64,000 bases of DNA, taken from positions 1,612,001-1,676,000 of the forward strand of contig NZ_CP113942.1 in the NCBI RefSeq assembly GCF_029392815.1, given 5' to 3'. The notes under the pieces were generated by a model. The model did not search any database and was not told the DNA's origin. It saw nothing but the letters and a program-made list of their open reading frames with translations. The stretch is from Bifidobacterium sp. ESL0682. Lineage in GTDB: Bacteria; Actinomycetota; Actinomycetes; Actinomycetales; Bifidobacteriaceae. Positions 17,547 to 27,303 of this stretch are shown here, one piece after another (within the stretch, counting starts at the first letter, position 1; every line of letters starts with the position of its first letter). Position numbers and translations under genes: made by a program.

Positions 17547-18239
17547 TTAGTGTTGGCCGTAGATGTTCTGGTAGCGGTCGTTGAGCTTGTCGATGTCGTC
17601 CTGCGCGATCGGGATGATGTCGCCGATCTGACGGGCGGCCCACATCGTATGCGCCACCTCCTCGGTCATCGCCGCGGCCTTCACCGCAGACTCAGCATCC
17701 CTGCCAATGGTGAAGGGACCGTGGTTCTGCATCAGCACGGCCGGGGAATGGGGGTACTTCTTCAAGGTATCCACCACGCCCCTGCCGATGGCCTCCGAAC
17801 CGATCAGCTCGAACGGGCCCACCGGCACCGGCCCGCCGAACTCGTCGCCCATCATCGTCAGACCGCACGGGATATCCTGACCCGTCGCCGCCCAGGCCGT
17901 CGCATACGTCGAATGCGTGTGCACCACGCCGTAAACGCCCGGCATGTTCCGATAGATGTAGGCATGCGACTTGGTGTCGGAGCTCGGCGAGGCCAGGCCG
18001 TCCACCGGCTCGCCATCCAGATCGCACACCACCATCGACTCCGGCGTCAGGCTCTCATAGCGCATGCCGCTGGGCTTGATCACCATCAGATCCGCCGTAC
18101 GCAGACGCTGGGAAACGTTGCCGGCAGTCCACACCACCAGATTCCACTTGATCAGCTGCTCGTGCAGAGTGGCGACGACCTCGCGCACCTGCTTCACCTC
18201 GGCACGCACCTCAGGACCAAAATCATCCAACGTAGTCAT
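17547..18239 (-). CDS. araD: L-ribulose-5-phosphate 4-epimerase
   Basis: A 230-residue class II aldolase-fold enzyme that turns L-ribulose-5-phosphate into D-xylulose-5-phosphate for the bifid shunt. Zinc ligands appear in VVHTHSTYATAWAA and in MQNHGPFTIG. The phosphate-binding GNVSQR and KPSG motifs are near residues 40 and 55. AAGGAAGGA lies 9 bases before the ATG. It lies between araB and araA. A LacI-type operator-like site at 18339-18354 stands 100 bases upstream of its start, so it may have its own regulated promoter. Confidence 0.95.
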   Translation of the reverse strand: MTTLDDFGPEVRAEVKQVREVVATLHEQLIKWNLVVWTAGNVSQRLRTADLMVIKPSGMRYESLTPESMVVCDLDGEPVDGLASPSSDTKSHAYIYRNMPGVYGVVHTHSTYATAWAATGQDIPCGLTMMGDEFGGPVPVGPFELIGSEAIGRGVVDTLKKYPHSPAVLMQNHGPFTIGRDAESAVKAAAMTEEVAHTMWAARQIGDIIPIAQDDIDKLNDRYQNIYGQH

Positions 18240-18338
18240 ATTTATTATTCCTTCCTTAATGAAGTTTCTTGGTTAAAACTGTTGGTTAAGTTGTCTTTGA
18301 CTGAATATCTGTTGGAAAGCACATTGAGTGAATTTCTA

Positions 18339-18354
18339 AAGTGAGCGCTAACAA
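18339..18354. promoter_or_regulatory. LacI-type operator-like site upstream of araD
   Basis: The core GTGAGCGCTAAC (18341-18352) is a near-palindrome with the central CG step typical of LacI-family operators, with one mismatched pair. It resembles the site before araB at 20215. In bifidobacteria arabinose genes are known to be controlled by LacI-type regulators such as AraQ; assignment to that protein is inference. Confidence 0.6.
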
Positions 18355-18430
18355 AATTTAGAATATTCATTCCGCCGTCCTGTTAATCACTTATTTGGCT
18401 TTACTCGCCTTAGCTTTCTGAACCAGACCC

Positions 18431-20065
18431 TCAGCCTTCCAAATCGATAGTCTCGATGGCAGCTTTCTCAATCGGGAGAGCCTTAGTGAACCGAGCGAAG
18501 AAGTCTTCAAAACCGGCGACATCCTTGGGATCCGGTTCCTCGGTGGTCGATTCGGCGTTGGCAAAGACGCGCTGATCGAGGTAAACATCGAGTGGGGTGT
18601 CCTTGTGCCAAAGATAATCGGCGAGCACGGCCATGCCCCAGGCACCACCTTCCGCTGCTGTCGACATCACCTTGATCGGGGTATCGAACGCCGCAGCAAG
18701 AATCTTCTGCGCTACCTTCGGCGTGGTGAAGATGCCGCCATGGCCGACCATCGAGTCGACCTTGACGTGTTCGTCCTTGGTCATGATGTCCATGCCAATC
18801 TTGACCGGCGAGAACGCACCAAAGAGTTGGGCACGCATGAAATTCGCAAGGTTCATGTGACTTTCCGGGCCACGCGCGAACACCGGACGACCTTCTTCAA
18901 GCCCTGCCAAGAATTCGCCGGAATAGAAGCAATAATTGATGAGTCCGCCGGCGTTGTCATCCGCGTCCTCGCTGATGGCAGCACGGAACAGCGTGCCATA
19001 AAGAGTAGCGGCATCCAATGGTGTACCGATGGCCTTGGCAAACTCGCTGAAGACCTTAATCCATGCGTTCAGGTCGGAGGTGAAGTTGTTGGCATGGCTC
19101 ATCCCGCATGGGTCTCCCGCCGGGGTCGAAACGAGGTCGACTTCAGGATGCAGACGTTCCAACGGGTGATCGAGCACGACGGAAGCGAAAATCGACGTAC
19201 CTGCAGAAACGTTGCCGGTGCCGACGCGCACGGAATTCGTCGCGACCATGCCGGTGCCGGAATCACCTTCCGGCGGAGCCAGCGGTGTGCCGGGCCGCAA
19301 CGTTCCGGTCGGGTCGAGCAGTTTAGCGCCCTCTGCTGTAAGCGTTCCGGCATCACTTCCGGCAACCAGCGGAGTCGGCAGCAAATCCTCGATTTTCCAA
19401 GGCTGCGCAGCGACCTCAGGCAACGCCGAAAATTGCGCGAGCATGTGCTTGTTCCAGCCGTGGGTTTCCGGGTCAATCGGGAACATACCGGAGGCATCAT
19501 CAACACCCAGCACCTTCTTGCCGGTCAGTTTCCAATGAACGTAACCAGCAAGCGTGGTAAAGAATGCAACGTTCGGCACGTGATCCTCTTTGTTGAGGAT
19601 GCACTGATAAAGATGCGCAATTGACCAGCGCTCTGGGATGTTGTATTGGAAGAGCTCGGAAAGTTTCTCGTGCGCCTCGTGCGTGTTGGAATTGCGCCAC
19701 GTACGGAACGGGACAAGCAGCTTGCCGTCCTTATCGAAGGCGAGGTAACCGTGCATCATCGCCGAGAAGCCCATGGCACCGATTTTGGTGAGTTTCTCAC
19801 CGTAGGCATTTTCGACATCGTAGGCGAGCGCCGCATATGCCGCTTGCAGGCCGGACCACACCTCGTCGAGCGAGTAGGTCCAAAGCCCGTTTTCGAGGTG
19901 GTTCTCCCAGTCATAATCGCCCGCAGCAATCGTGGAATAGGTATCGTCAATAAGCACGGCTTTGATACGTGTGGAACCGAATTCAATACCAAGGGAGGTC
20001 TTGCCTGCACGTATCTTCTCCGCTATCGCCGCCACTTGCTCCGTGGTATCCGCCTCAACTGTCAT
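18431..20065 (-). CDS. araB: Ribulokinase (FGGY family)
   Basis: A 544-residue FGGY sugar kinase. The ATG at 20065 lies 7 bases after GGAG; the TTG at 20071 is too close to that site. The ATP/phosphate-1 region is LGIEFGSTRIKAVLIDD near residue 25, and the second nucleotide-binding region is VGTGNVSAGTSIFASVV near 290. AEGGAWGMAVLADYLW near 480 matches the C-terminal FGGY motif. By context it phosphorylates L-ribulose: it is followed by araD and araA and preceded by an operator-like site. Automated tools may call it xylulokinase; the operon position favours ribulokinase. Confidence 0.9.
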   Translation of the reverse strand: MTVEADTTEQVAAIAEKIRAGKTSLGIEFGSTRIKAVLIDDTYSTIAAGDYDWENHLENGLWTYSLDEVWSGLQAAYAALAYDVENAYGEKLTKIGAMGFSAMMHGYLAFDKDGKLLVPFRTWRNSNTHEAHEKLSELFQYNIPERWSIAHLYQCILNKEDHVPNVAFFTTLAGYVHWKLTGKKVLGVDDASGMFPIDPETHGWNKHMLAQFSALPEVAAQPWKIEDLLPTPLVAGSDAGTLTAEGAKLLDPTGTLRPGTPLAPPEGDSGTGMVATNSVRVGTGNVSAGTSIFASVVLDHPLERLHPEVDLVSTPAGDPCGMSHANNFTSDLNAWIKVFSEFAKAIGTPLDAATLYGTLFRAAISEDADDNAGGLINYCFYSGEFLAGLEEGRPVFARGPESHMNLANFMRAQLFGAFSPVKIGMDIMTKDEHVKVDSMVGHGGIFTTPKVAQKILAAAFDTPIKVMSTAAEGGAWGMAVLADYLWHKDTPLDVYLDQRVFANAESTTEEPDPKDVAGFEDFFARFTKALPIEKAAIETIDLEG

Positions 20066-20214
20066 CGTCAAGCTCCTCTGCTGTCATCCTGACTGCTATG
20101 TTCAGGTGAAATCGCTGATCGCCCAGACAAAGCACATACTTCATCGTTCCAACCAGCCATCTTTCGCCAGTTTGCAAGCCTTTCATCACTGCTTTACGAC
20201 AATGTCTCAGCAAT

Positions 20215-20232
20215 AATGTGAACGCTCACATT
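20215..20232. promoter_or_regulatory. LacI-type operator upstream of araB
   Basis: AATGTGAACGCTCACATT is an 18-base palindrome with a CG centre and one mismatched pair, 150 bases before the araB start. Its TGTGA-n-CG-n-TCACA pattern is that of a LacI-family operator and matches in type the site before araD. Binding by an arabinose-responsive LacI regulator (AraQ in bifidobacteria) is likely but inferred. Confidence 0.7.
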
Positions 20233-20324
20233 TCTTTAGCTCACATCTTACACTCAACCTCTGCCATCCGCATTCTCGACTGTGAGCCGCACGGCCTGCC
20301 ATCGAAAAATCTTGACTTGCACAT

Positions 20325-20412
20325 CATTGTGAAATGTCAAATTGTCACGCCGAATTTGAAGAAAAATCAAGAAATCTTGAACTTTTACAATGTAATTAGG
20401 AATTTCACAATG
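20325..20412. promoter_or_regulatory. Inverted pair and TCAAGA palindrome before the response regulator
   Basis: CATTGTGAAAT (20325-20335) and its exact complement ATTTCACAATG (20402-20412) flank a perfect palindrome TCAAGA-AA-TCTTGA (20367-20380). The last copy ends 20 bases before the start codon. Autoregulation by the NarL-type protein is a reasonable guess. Related TCAAGA palindromes occur at 27622-27635 and 27644-27656. Confidence 0.45.
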
Positions 20413-20431
20413 TGTTATATAGGCTTGAACG

Positions 20432-21421
20432 ATGGAAGAGAGAAGACCATCCTCTTGGGATGAATTGCACATTGTTGTCATCGACGACGACCCATGCGCC
20501 TTGCATTACGAGAAAACCATGCTCAGTCATCTGCAAAATCGCAATGGCTGCCATGTCAGGATATGGGGCACCACCAAACTCGAAGATGGGGTGCAAAAAT
20601 GCCTGTATGACTTTCATCCTGTAGATATCGTCATCATCGACATGACTCTAAAAGAGCGGAAAGACTGCGACATTTTCCATGAACTTGCCAAGGCCCGTTC
20701 CGACATCATCGTCATCGGTATGACTTCTCATATCGGAAAATATCGGCACCGAACAAAACAAACTTCGCAAATGCGTTGCATTGTCGATAAAGCACAACTG
20801 AACCATGAGCTCCCACGTATTATCGATGCCATCTATCGGGAAAGAACGCCGCGACACCGATCACCCGAGGAACAAGCAATAGCCGACAGATCTCCGTTTA
20901 TCCATTGCAAACCTGAGGCCTGTCAACCACAGTTGTGCCTGGTGCCACAAACATATTGTCCTTGTAGTCCAAACCGTCATCACGCCGCGACTTCCGAGCG
21001 CAAACCACCAGCAATCGCTACACACATATCAAAACCGGCAAGCCAATGGCAAAGTCAGCCTTCATCATCGAGTCAAAAGAACATGTCGCAACAAAACAAG
21101 GCAGTTTCCCTACGCAACAATCGCAGAAAACAGGTTCACGACCTCGCCGCATCCGCGCCAACAAGCCACAATCTCGCAGCACAACACCAAAACATGCAGT
21201 CGGAGCATCAAGACCGATTAATCTCGGTTCCGCTCACTCCCACAGAATTGCAAATTGTCAAATTCAGCATCCTCGGCCTGAAACCGCAGCAAATCGCCAA
21301 ACGTCTGGGCATTTCCGCCAGCACCGTTTATTCTCATCGTAGCCACATCAAGAGCAAATGCCATGCAAAGACCTGGATGGATACACTGCTCATCTGTCAA
21401 CAGAAAAACGGGACAGGTTGA
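20432..21421 (+). CDS. Response regulator with receiver and LuxR/NarL-type DNA-binding domains
   Basis: A 329-residue protein. The receiver domain (about residues 10-130) shows the acidic pair in LHIVVIDDDPCAL, the phospho-acceptor Asp in VDIVIIDMTL and a conserved Lys in IVDKAQL. A long, poorly ordered linker rich in Gln, Ser, Pro and His (about 140-265) follows. It then ends with a LuxR-type helix-turn-helix, LTPTELQIVKFSILGLKPQQ and IAKRLGISASTVYSHRSHIK. No sensor kinase gene is next to it, so it is an orphan regulator. The start codon lacks a good ribosome site. The linker is unusually long for the NarL class, where the two domains are normally joined by about 20-30 residues. Confidence 0.85.
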   Translation: MEERRPSSWDELHIVVIDDDPCALHYEKTMLSHLQNRNGCHVRIWGTTKLEDGVQKCLYDFHPVDIVIIDMTLKERKDCDIFHELAKARSDIIVIGMTSHIGKYRHRTKQTSQMRCIVDKAQLNHELPRIIDAIYRERTPRHRSPEEQAIADRSPFIHCKPEACQPQLCLVPQTYCPCSPNRHHAATSERKPPAIATHISKPASQWQSQPSSSSQKNMSQQNKAVSLRNNRRKQVHDLAASAPTSHNLAAQHQNMQSEHQDRLISVPLTPTELQIVKFSILGLKPQQIAKRLGISASTVYSHRSHIKSKCHAKTWMDTLLICQQKNGTG

Positions 21422-21445
21422 AAGCGGCTACCATCCAGGAAGCAA

Positions 21446-22207
21446 TCAAGCCAGTTTGAAACCGAGTTCGCGAGCGGCATCCGTCGGCACCGGGTCTTCA
21501 CACCAGTAGTCCTCAAGATTTTCGTCCGTAGCCAGAGAACGAATTTCGGCCTGGTCGATATAGACCTCGCCGCTAAGATGATCCGTCTCATGCTGGAAAA
21601 TACGCGCGGGCCAGCCATGCAGATGTTCCTCATGCTTGTTGCCGTCTTCGTCCTGCCAACGGGCAGTGATGTCGAGCCAACGACGGCGCACGGCCTGATA
21701 ACCCGAGAAACTCAGGCATCCTTCGTAGAAGCTGCGTTGTTCGGTGCCAATGGGCTCATACGTCGGGTTGATGAGGGCACGGAACGGGAATTCCGCGATT
21801 TCACGCGGATCGTTCGTGTCATCAATGACGTTCCCATTCTCGGAGTTCTCTTCCGCACCCGAAGAATCATCGTCATCCTTACGTCCCACACTGCCATTGG
21901 GATTATCGGTGATGCCTCTGCCGCCGGGACGGACATGGTCTTCGACCACGGCAATGCGCAATCCCAAACCGATTTGCGAGGCGGCGACGCCGACACCAGG
22001 AGCCTCAAGCATGGTGACACGCATGGCTTCGATGAGTTTGGTCAAGGTTTTTTTGCTCAGCTGTCCGTCGTATTCCGCAGCATTCTGACGAAGGACCGGC
22101 TCCCCCATCTGCACGATGGGAAGGACCTTGTCTTTGCCTGCCGACTTGAGCAGATGCTCGACGGCATGATTGAGTTCAACATCTACTTTTGCATTGTGCG
22201 AAAACAT
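21446..22207 (-). CDS. def: Peptide deformylase with acidic insertion
   Basis: A 253-residue metalloenzyme that removes the formyl group from new proteins. The three family motifs are present: GVGVAASQIG, EGCLS with the metal-binding Cys, and HETDH with the two metal-binding His and catalytic Glu. Between the first and second motifs lies an insertion of about 40 residues (roughly 105-145) rich in Asp, Glu, Ser and Asn, which standard deformylases of 165-200 residues lack. The start codon shares its A with the glmM stop (TGATG), so the two genes are translationally coupled. Confidence 0.93.
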   Translation of the reverse strand: MFSHNAKVDVELNHAVEHLLKSAGKDKVLPIVQMGEPVLRQNAAEYDGQLSKKTLTKLIEAMRVTMLEAPGVGVAASQIGLGLRIAVVEDHVRPGGRGITDNPNGSVGRKDDDDSSGAEENSENGNVIDDTNDPREIAEFPFRALINPTYEPIGTEQRSFYEGCLSFSGYQAVRRRWLDITARWQDEDGNKHEEHLHGWPARIFQHETDHLSGEVYIDQAEIRSLATDENLEDYWCEDPVPTDAARELGFKLA

Positions 22208-23593
22208 CAGATCGCAAGCTCCTCAGCTACTACTGCGGCAAGACGCTGGCAGACCTCATCGGCCTGCTGCTGCGTTTCCGCTTCTACCATTACACGGACA
22301 AGAGGTTCGGTGCCGCTGGGGCGAAGCAGCACACGGCCGGTGGAGCCAAGCAGCTTCTCTTCTTGAGCAACGGCATCCTGCACCTTGGCATTGGTGGGTG
22401 CAGCCTTCTTGTCGACGTTGGGGACATTGATCAGCTGCTGCGGCAGCTGCGGGAAATCGGCAGCCAGCTGCTTCAACGACTTACCAGACTTGACGACCTC
22501 GTTGCAAAGCGTCAGCGCGGTGAGCGTGCCGTCACCGGTGGTGGCGAACTCACGGTTGATGACGTGGCCGGACTGCTCGCCGCCAAGCGAGTAATCGCCC
22601 TTGAGCATTTCCTCAAGGACATAGCGGTCGCCGACGTTGGTCTCGACAGTGGCAATGCCCATGTCCTTCAACGCGAGCTTCAAGCCGAGGTTGCTCATCA
22701 CCGTGACGACGAGCGTATCGTGGTTGAGTTTGCCTTCGCGCTTTTTGGCACGCGCGAGAATGCCCATGACCTGATCGCCATTGACCATGTTGCCGTCCTC
22801 ATCCACGGCCAAACAGCGGTCGGCGTCGCCATCGAAGGCCACGCCCATTACGGCACCGGATGCCTTGACCATGGCCTGCAACTGCTCGGGATGGGTGGAA
22901 CCGGCCTTCTTGTTGATGTTGTAGCCATCGGGAGAAGCATTGATGACCAGCACTTCGGCGCCGGCACGACGCAATGCCTCAGGCGCAACCACGGAGGTGG
23001 CGCCATTAGCACAGTCGGCCACAATCTTCAGGCCCTTGAGTGGCTTCGGCTGCGTCTTGTCAGGCGCAATCGGCGCAATGGACGCGACCAGATGATCGAT
23101 ATACATGTTGGTGGCGGTGGTAACGTCGTGGCTCACACGGCCAACACCCGCGCCGGTCGGACGGTCCCAGTCCTTGCCGAGTACTGCTTCGATCTCGTCT
23201 TTTTTTGTCGGGCAGCTTGAAACCACCACGAGCAAAGAACTTGATGCCATTGTCAGGCATCGGGTTATGTGAAGCGGAGATGACAGCACCCATCTCAACG
23301 TTCAATTCACTAGTCAAGTACGCCACGCCAGGAGTAGGAATAATGCCGGCATCGATGACGTCGAACCCGCCGGCACTCATGCCTGCAGCGAGCGCCGAAG
23401 CCAGGAAATCACCAGAAACACGGGTATCGCGGCCAATCAAAGCACGGCGACGCCCTTCCCGATGCTCTTCCTCGGTTCCCGATGAATCACCCAGTACACG
23501 TACCGCTGCGTCACCCAAATCGAGCGCCAGTTTCGCGGTCAAATCCCTGTTCGCCAATCCGCGAACACCATCGGTTCCAAACATATTGGGCAT
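22207..23593 (-). CDS. glmM: Phosphoglucosamine mutase, one frameshift in this sequence
   Basis: Converts glucosamine-6-phosphate to glucosamine-1-phosphate for UDP-GlcNAc and cell wall synthesis. It is read in two frames joined at a run of seven T on the plus strand (23200-23206). With six, the chain continues [19 protein letters not shown] and gives 461 residues, a normal length. Motifs: MFGTDGVRG at the start, catalytic serine in [12 protein letters not shown], metal loop DGDADR, sugar-binding GGEQSGH, and phosphate-binding [11 protein letters not shown]. The start at 23593 (MPNMFGT) lies 10 bases after GGAGG. The gene is essential in most bacteria, so the extra base is probably a sequence error. 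Confidence 0.93.
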
Positions 23594-23775
23594 GCCGCCA
23601 CATCCTCCGTTTACACGAATATTGCTCAAACCATCCTAACTCAACGCCGCTCACGAACGCCACGCCCCGGCCAATATTGCCCGATTTCGTCGCATTTGGC
23701 GATTCGGAAAGATGTTGGCCGGAGACGAGGATGCAAATGAACGCTGACGAGTCGTGGCACCCAGGCCAGGAATAT

Positions 23776-26387
23776 CTATTTCAGGCTGGCGTTGTAGGCA
23801 CTGACCTTGAGGGCTCGGCGGGAGGATTCAACATTGCCGATGACGATGTTGCGCAGAGCACGCGCGGCGTCCTTGTGCGATTCCAGCCATTCGTCGCCCA
23901 GGTTCACCAGCTCCGCCGGGTCGGCATAGGAGGGATAGAGGTCTTCCAGCAGCGTTTCGGCCATATGGAAGGTACGGTTCTCCCAAATCCAATCGACGGT
24001 GTCGTAGTATTTGGCGGTATATGGCGCCGCCAACTTGCCCTTGAGATTCGACGAGAAGCCGAGCGCTGCCGCATCAAGCTGCGAATTGGTAAGGCTCAGA
24101 TCATGAATCGAGGCGCCCCAAGCCCACGCCTTGGCCTCGGCGGTCGGCACGGAGGCACGCGCACCATAAGCGAATTCTCGGTTGTCGGTGGTGTCGCGGA
24201 GCTTCAGTTCCGCATCAATCGCCTCGTCGTCCATCTCACCGACGGCAGCGAGCGCCTTCACCAGCGCCCAGCGCATGTTGTTGTCGATTTCAAGGCCTTT
24301 GAGCTTCAACGAGCCGGAAAGCAAATTCTTGACATTGGAGATGAAGAGGGCATCGCCCTGCTCGCCGTAACCAAGATAGGCGCTGACCAGCTGGAACTGT
24401 TCATCGCTGCCGGCCTCGGCCTCGTTGGCCAGGTCCCACAGTCCTTCGGCAACGTGCTTGTCGACGGCCTCGCGGCGTGCGGGAGCGACATAGTGGGTGG
24501 CCGTGGTCTTCAGGCAGCTCAACGCATAGCGGAACGTAGTGGACTCGTGTTCGGTCGAAAGCATCTTCAGACTCAGGTCGATGAAGCGTTCCGCCGGGAA
24601 TTCGGCGTCTCGGGTCATGTCCCAGAATGCCAGCCAAACCACGGCACGTGCCAGTGCGTCGTCAAACTCAAAGAGATGATCGGCGGCGAACTCGCGCGAC
24701 TTGCTGTCGAAACGCAGCTTGGTGTAGGTCAGGTCATCGTCGTTCAGAAGGATGAAATCGGGACGCTTCTTACCAGCGGCTTCGGAAGCCACGGTCGTCT
24801 CGCCGTTGACATCAAGCTCGATCCGGTCGGTGCGCACGACCTTACCGGTTGCCGCGTCGCGGTTGTAGAAACCGATGGCCATGCGATGCGTACGCAGCAC
24901 AGGGTGTTCGGCGGGTGCGGTCTGGGTCAGAGTCAGCGATTTGATGGTCCCGTCGCCGTTCTCTTCAACATCAGCGGCAATGGTGTTGATGCCGGCTTCC
25001 TCGAGCCACTGTTTGCTCCAGGTCTTGAGATCACGGCCGCTTGCCGCTTCCAACTCGATCAGCAAATCATTCAGCGTGGCGTTGTCGTACTTGTGCTTGT
25101 TCAAGTAGCTGTTAATGCCCTTGAAGAACTTGTCACGCCCGACGTAGGCCACGAGTTGCTTCAAGACGGAGCCGCCCTTGGCGTAGGTGATGCCGTCGAA
25201 ATTCACTTCGGTATCGTGCAGGTCGTTGATCGGCGCGGTGATCGGATGGGTGGTCGGCAGCTGGTCCTGGTTCAGGCCCCAGCTCTTCTCCCCGACGTGA
25301 ATGTGGCCCAAGAATCCTTCCATTCCGTGGCTTCTGCGGTCGACAAACTCGACATGAACTCGGCGAAGGATTCGTTCAGCCACAAATCATTCCACCACTT
25401 CATCGTCACCAGGTCGCCGAACCACATGTGAGCGAGCTCGTGCAGCACGGTGACCACACGGCGCTCGGCCAACGCGTCGGTGACTTTGGAGCCGAAAACA
25501 TAGGAGTCTCGGATGGTGACCATGCCGATGTTCTCCATCGCGCCAGCGTTGTACTCAGGCACGTAAATCTGGTCGAACTTGGCGTACGGATAGGGCACGC
25601 CCCAGGTCTTGGCGTAGAAGGCGAAGCCCTTCTTGGTGATGTCGAAGAGATAGTCGACGTCCTTGTCGAAATCACTCTTCAGAGATTGACGGCAATATTG
25701 GGCCATCGGGATGGTGCGGCCGTCCTCATTGGCATACGTAGTGTGCCACTCGGCGTACGGACCAGCGCAGATGGCGGTGAGGTAGGAACTCATCTTCGGC
25801 GTGGTCTCGAAAACCCAACGCTTGGTAGATTCAGCAGGATGCGTTCCCAACGTACCCTCAGCGGTCATCGTATCGAGGTTTTCAGTGGACTTGACCGGGG
25901 TGTTCGAGGTGACGAGCCAGGACTGCGGTGCGGTAACTTCGAAATCGAACGTTGCCTTGATATCAGGCTGGTCGAACACGGCGTAGACGCGGCGAGCATC
26001 CGGAACCTCGAACTGGGAATAAAGGTAGACGTTGCCGTCAGCGGGATCGACGGAGCGATGCAAGCCCTCGCCAGTGGTCGAATATTGGCAGGATGCGACA
26101 ACCTTCAACGTGTTGTGCGCCTTGAGATTCGGCAGTTCGATGCGGCTGTCAACAAAGTATTTGGCCGGGTCCAGCGACTCACCGTTGAGCTCGATGTCAC
26201 TGACCTCATCGGCAATGAGATCGGCGAAACTGGAGGTACCAGGTTTGGCATCAAAAGTAATTTCCGCAATCGATGGGAAATTCTTCGGCCCCTTCGTCAG
26301 ATCAAGATCGACATGATAGCTAACCGGTCCGGTAATGACCGACTTACGTTCCTCGGCTTCGACACGGGTGAGATTCGCTCCTGGCAT
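23776..26387 (-). CDS. pepN: Aminopeptidase N (M1 family), one frameshift in this sequence
   Basis: About 870 residues once a missing base near 25299 is restored; that gives SWATF-N-VGEKSWGLNQDQLP, the expected family text. It is a zinc peptidase that removes N-terminal residues from peptides in the cytoplasm. Motifs: YNAGAMENIGMVT (substrate-binding GAMEN), HELAHMWFGDLV and WLNESFAEF (zinc ligands HExxH plus Glu). The C-terminal half is the helical ERAP1-like domain. AAAAGGAG precedes the ATG at 26387. The frameshift lies about 30 residues after the zinc site. No partner genes are evident on either side. Confidence 0.93.
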
Positions 26388-26523
26388 TTCGCTCCTTTTG
26401 GACGATGAAAGACAACGCTACTTACCATTATGCCAGTGGTAGTTACGTTTGCTGCGTTTCTAGGCGAAGCGCGAATACCGACACTCATCCACCGCTCACC
26501 GTGAGGATGTCGAAGACGTCCTT

Positions 26524-26948
26524 ATGCTGAAAGCAGTTGAGAACAGTTCGAGAAATCAGGTCATGATGGCAGCGACTATCGCCTATGAGCGGTCGGGATG
26601 CAAGCAGTTTTTCAAGAAGCACCGCGATGATGAAAGCACCATCAAGACCTGCATTGAACACGCTCTGACCGTACAATTGCAGACCGGAATGTCGAAGGTC
26701 AAGCGGGCCGTTTCGGCACGGGTGAACGGTCAATGCGTCTATGAATGCCGCATCAATCTCAAGCGCACTGGATCGGCGCGCGTCGCCTTTATCGTCAACG
26801 GTACCGATACGTTCGGCAATGGTAACAACAACAGCGACGATGAAACCATCCCAGACGTCACGGTGCTGTTCATTTCCTCGACCTTGCAAAAGACGAGTTC
26901 ACGCATTTGCTGGAACACAGTCTGAAGGAGGCCGGACTATGCGACTGA
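26524..26948 (+). CDS. Small protein of unknown function, first gene of a coupled pair (frameshift near 3' end)
   Basis: As given, the frame stops at 26925 (133 residues). If one A is added to the A4 run at 26888-26891, the end becomes LQKDEFTHLLEHSLKEAG and stops at 26948, giving 141 residues and overlapping the next gene's ATG at 26939. The restored end looks more protein-like. The central segment (VSARVNGQCVYECRINLK, then SARVAFIV, then VTVLFISSTLQKDEF) has a strand-strand-strand-KDEF pattern that resembles RelE/HigB-type toxins. This is a visual resemblance only. The start has no strong ribosome site. It could be a toxin of a reversed-order toxin-antitoxin pair; family unassigned. Confidence 0.6.
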
Positions 26949-27223
26949 TTCCTGTCAAACAGGCGCTGAGCATGATGGAGAACGCGGCAACGGCAAAATC
27001 GGAGTATAAGAAGCTTACGTTTCTGACTGCCAAAAAGGACCGTTCGCTCTGCCTTGAACACGACCACAATGGCGTCATTCTGCATGAGCAAGGCTATCGT
27101 GACGAAAGCACAGCCTTTACCAATGATTCCAAAGACATCCACGCCCGCAAGCGCGCTGTCAAGCAGGCGTTCAAACGCGAATTTCCACGTAGCCACAAGG
27201 TCTACGTTTCCACGGTGAAATAA
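26939..27223 (+). CDS. 94-residue basic protein of unknown function, second gene of the coupled pair
   Basis: The ATG at 26939 has AAGGAGG 7 bases upstream, the best ribosome site in the locus. The protein (MRLIPVKQALSMMENAATAK at the start, KVYVSTVK at the end) is rich in Lys and Arg, has no membrane segment and no recognised motif. Its start overlaps the restored end of the previous gene, which implies co-translation. If the first gene is a toxin, this would be the antitoxin by position, but it shows no helix-turn-helix. The family is not recognised. Confidence 0.65.
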   Translation: MRLIPVKQALSMMENAATAKSEYKKLTFLTAKKDRSLCLEHDHNGVILHEQGYRDESTAFTNDSKDIHARKRAVKQAFKREFPRSHKVYVSTVK

Positions 27224-27238
27224 CAACCCTTATGAAAA

Positions 27239-27262
27239 CGGCGGCAGATCGCTCCGCCGCCG
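27239..27262 (-). terminator. GC-rich hairpin ending the small membrane protein transcript
   Basis: CGGCGGC (27239-27245) pairs with GCCGCCG (27256-27262) around a 10-base loop. On the minus strand it is followed by TTTT, 40 bases past the stop of the gene at 27304. It may also serve the plus-strand gene pair that ends at 27223. Confidence 0.7.
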
Positions 27263-27303
27263 AAACCTGCCTTGCTACCTGTCAGAATAACGAGGTGCCG
27301 GCA

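Larger units (their letters stand above)
20066..20431. other. 366-base divergent regulatory region between araB and the response regulator
   Basis: No gene. It carries the araB operator (20215-20232) and the inverted pair and palindrome before the response regulator gene (20325-20412). The right half is very AT-rich. Confidence 0.55.

Noticed and set aside
15934..17550. A 538-codon plus frame
   Set aside because: Antisense to araA, which is clearly the coding strand.
23482..25431. A 649-codon plus frame
   Set aside because: Antisense to glmM and pepN; no ribosome site and no protein-family text.
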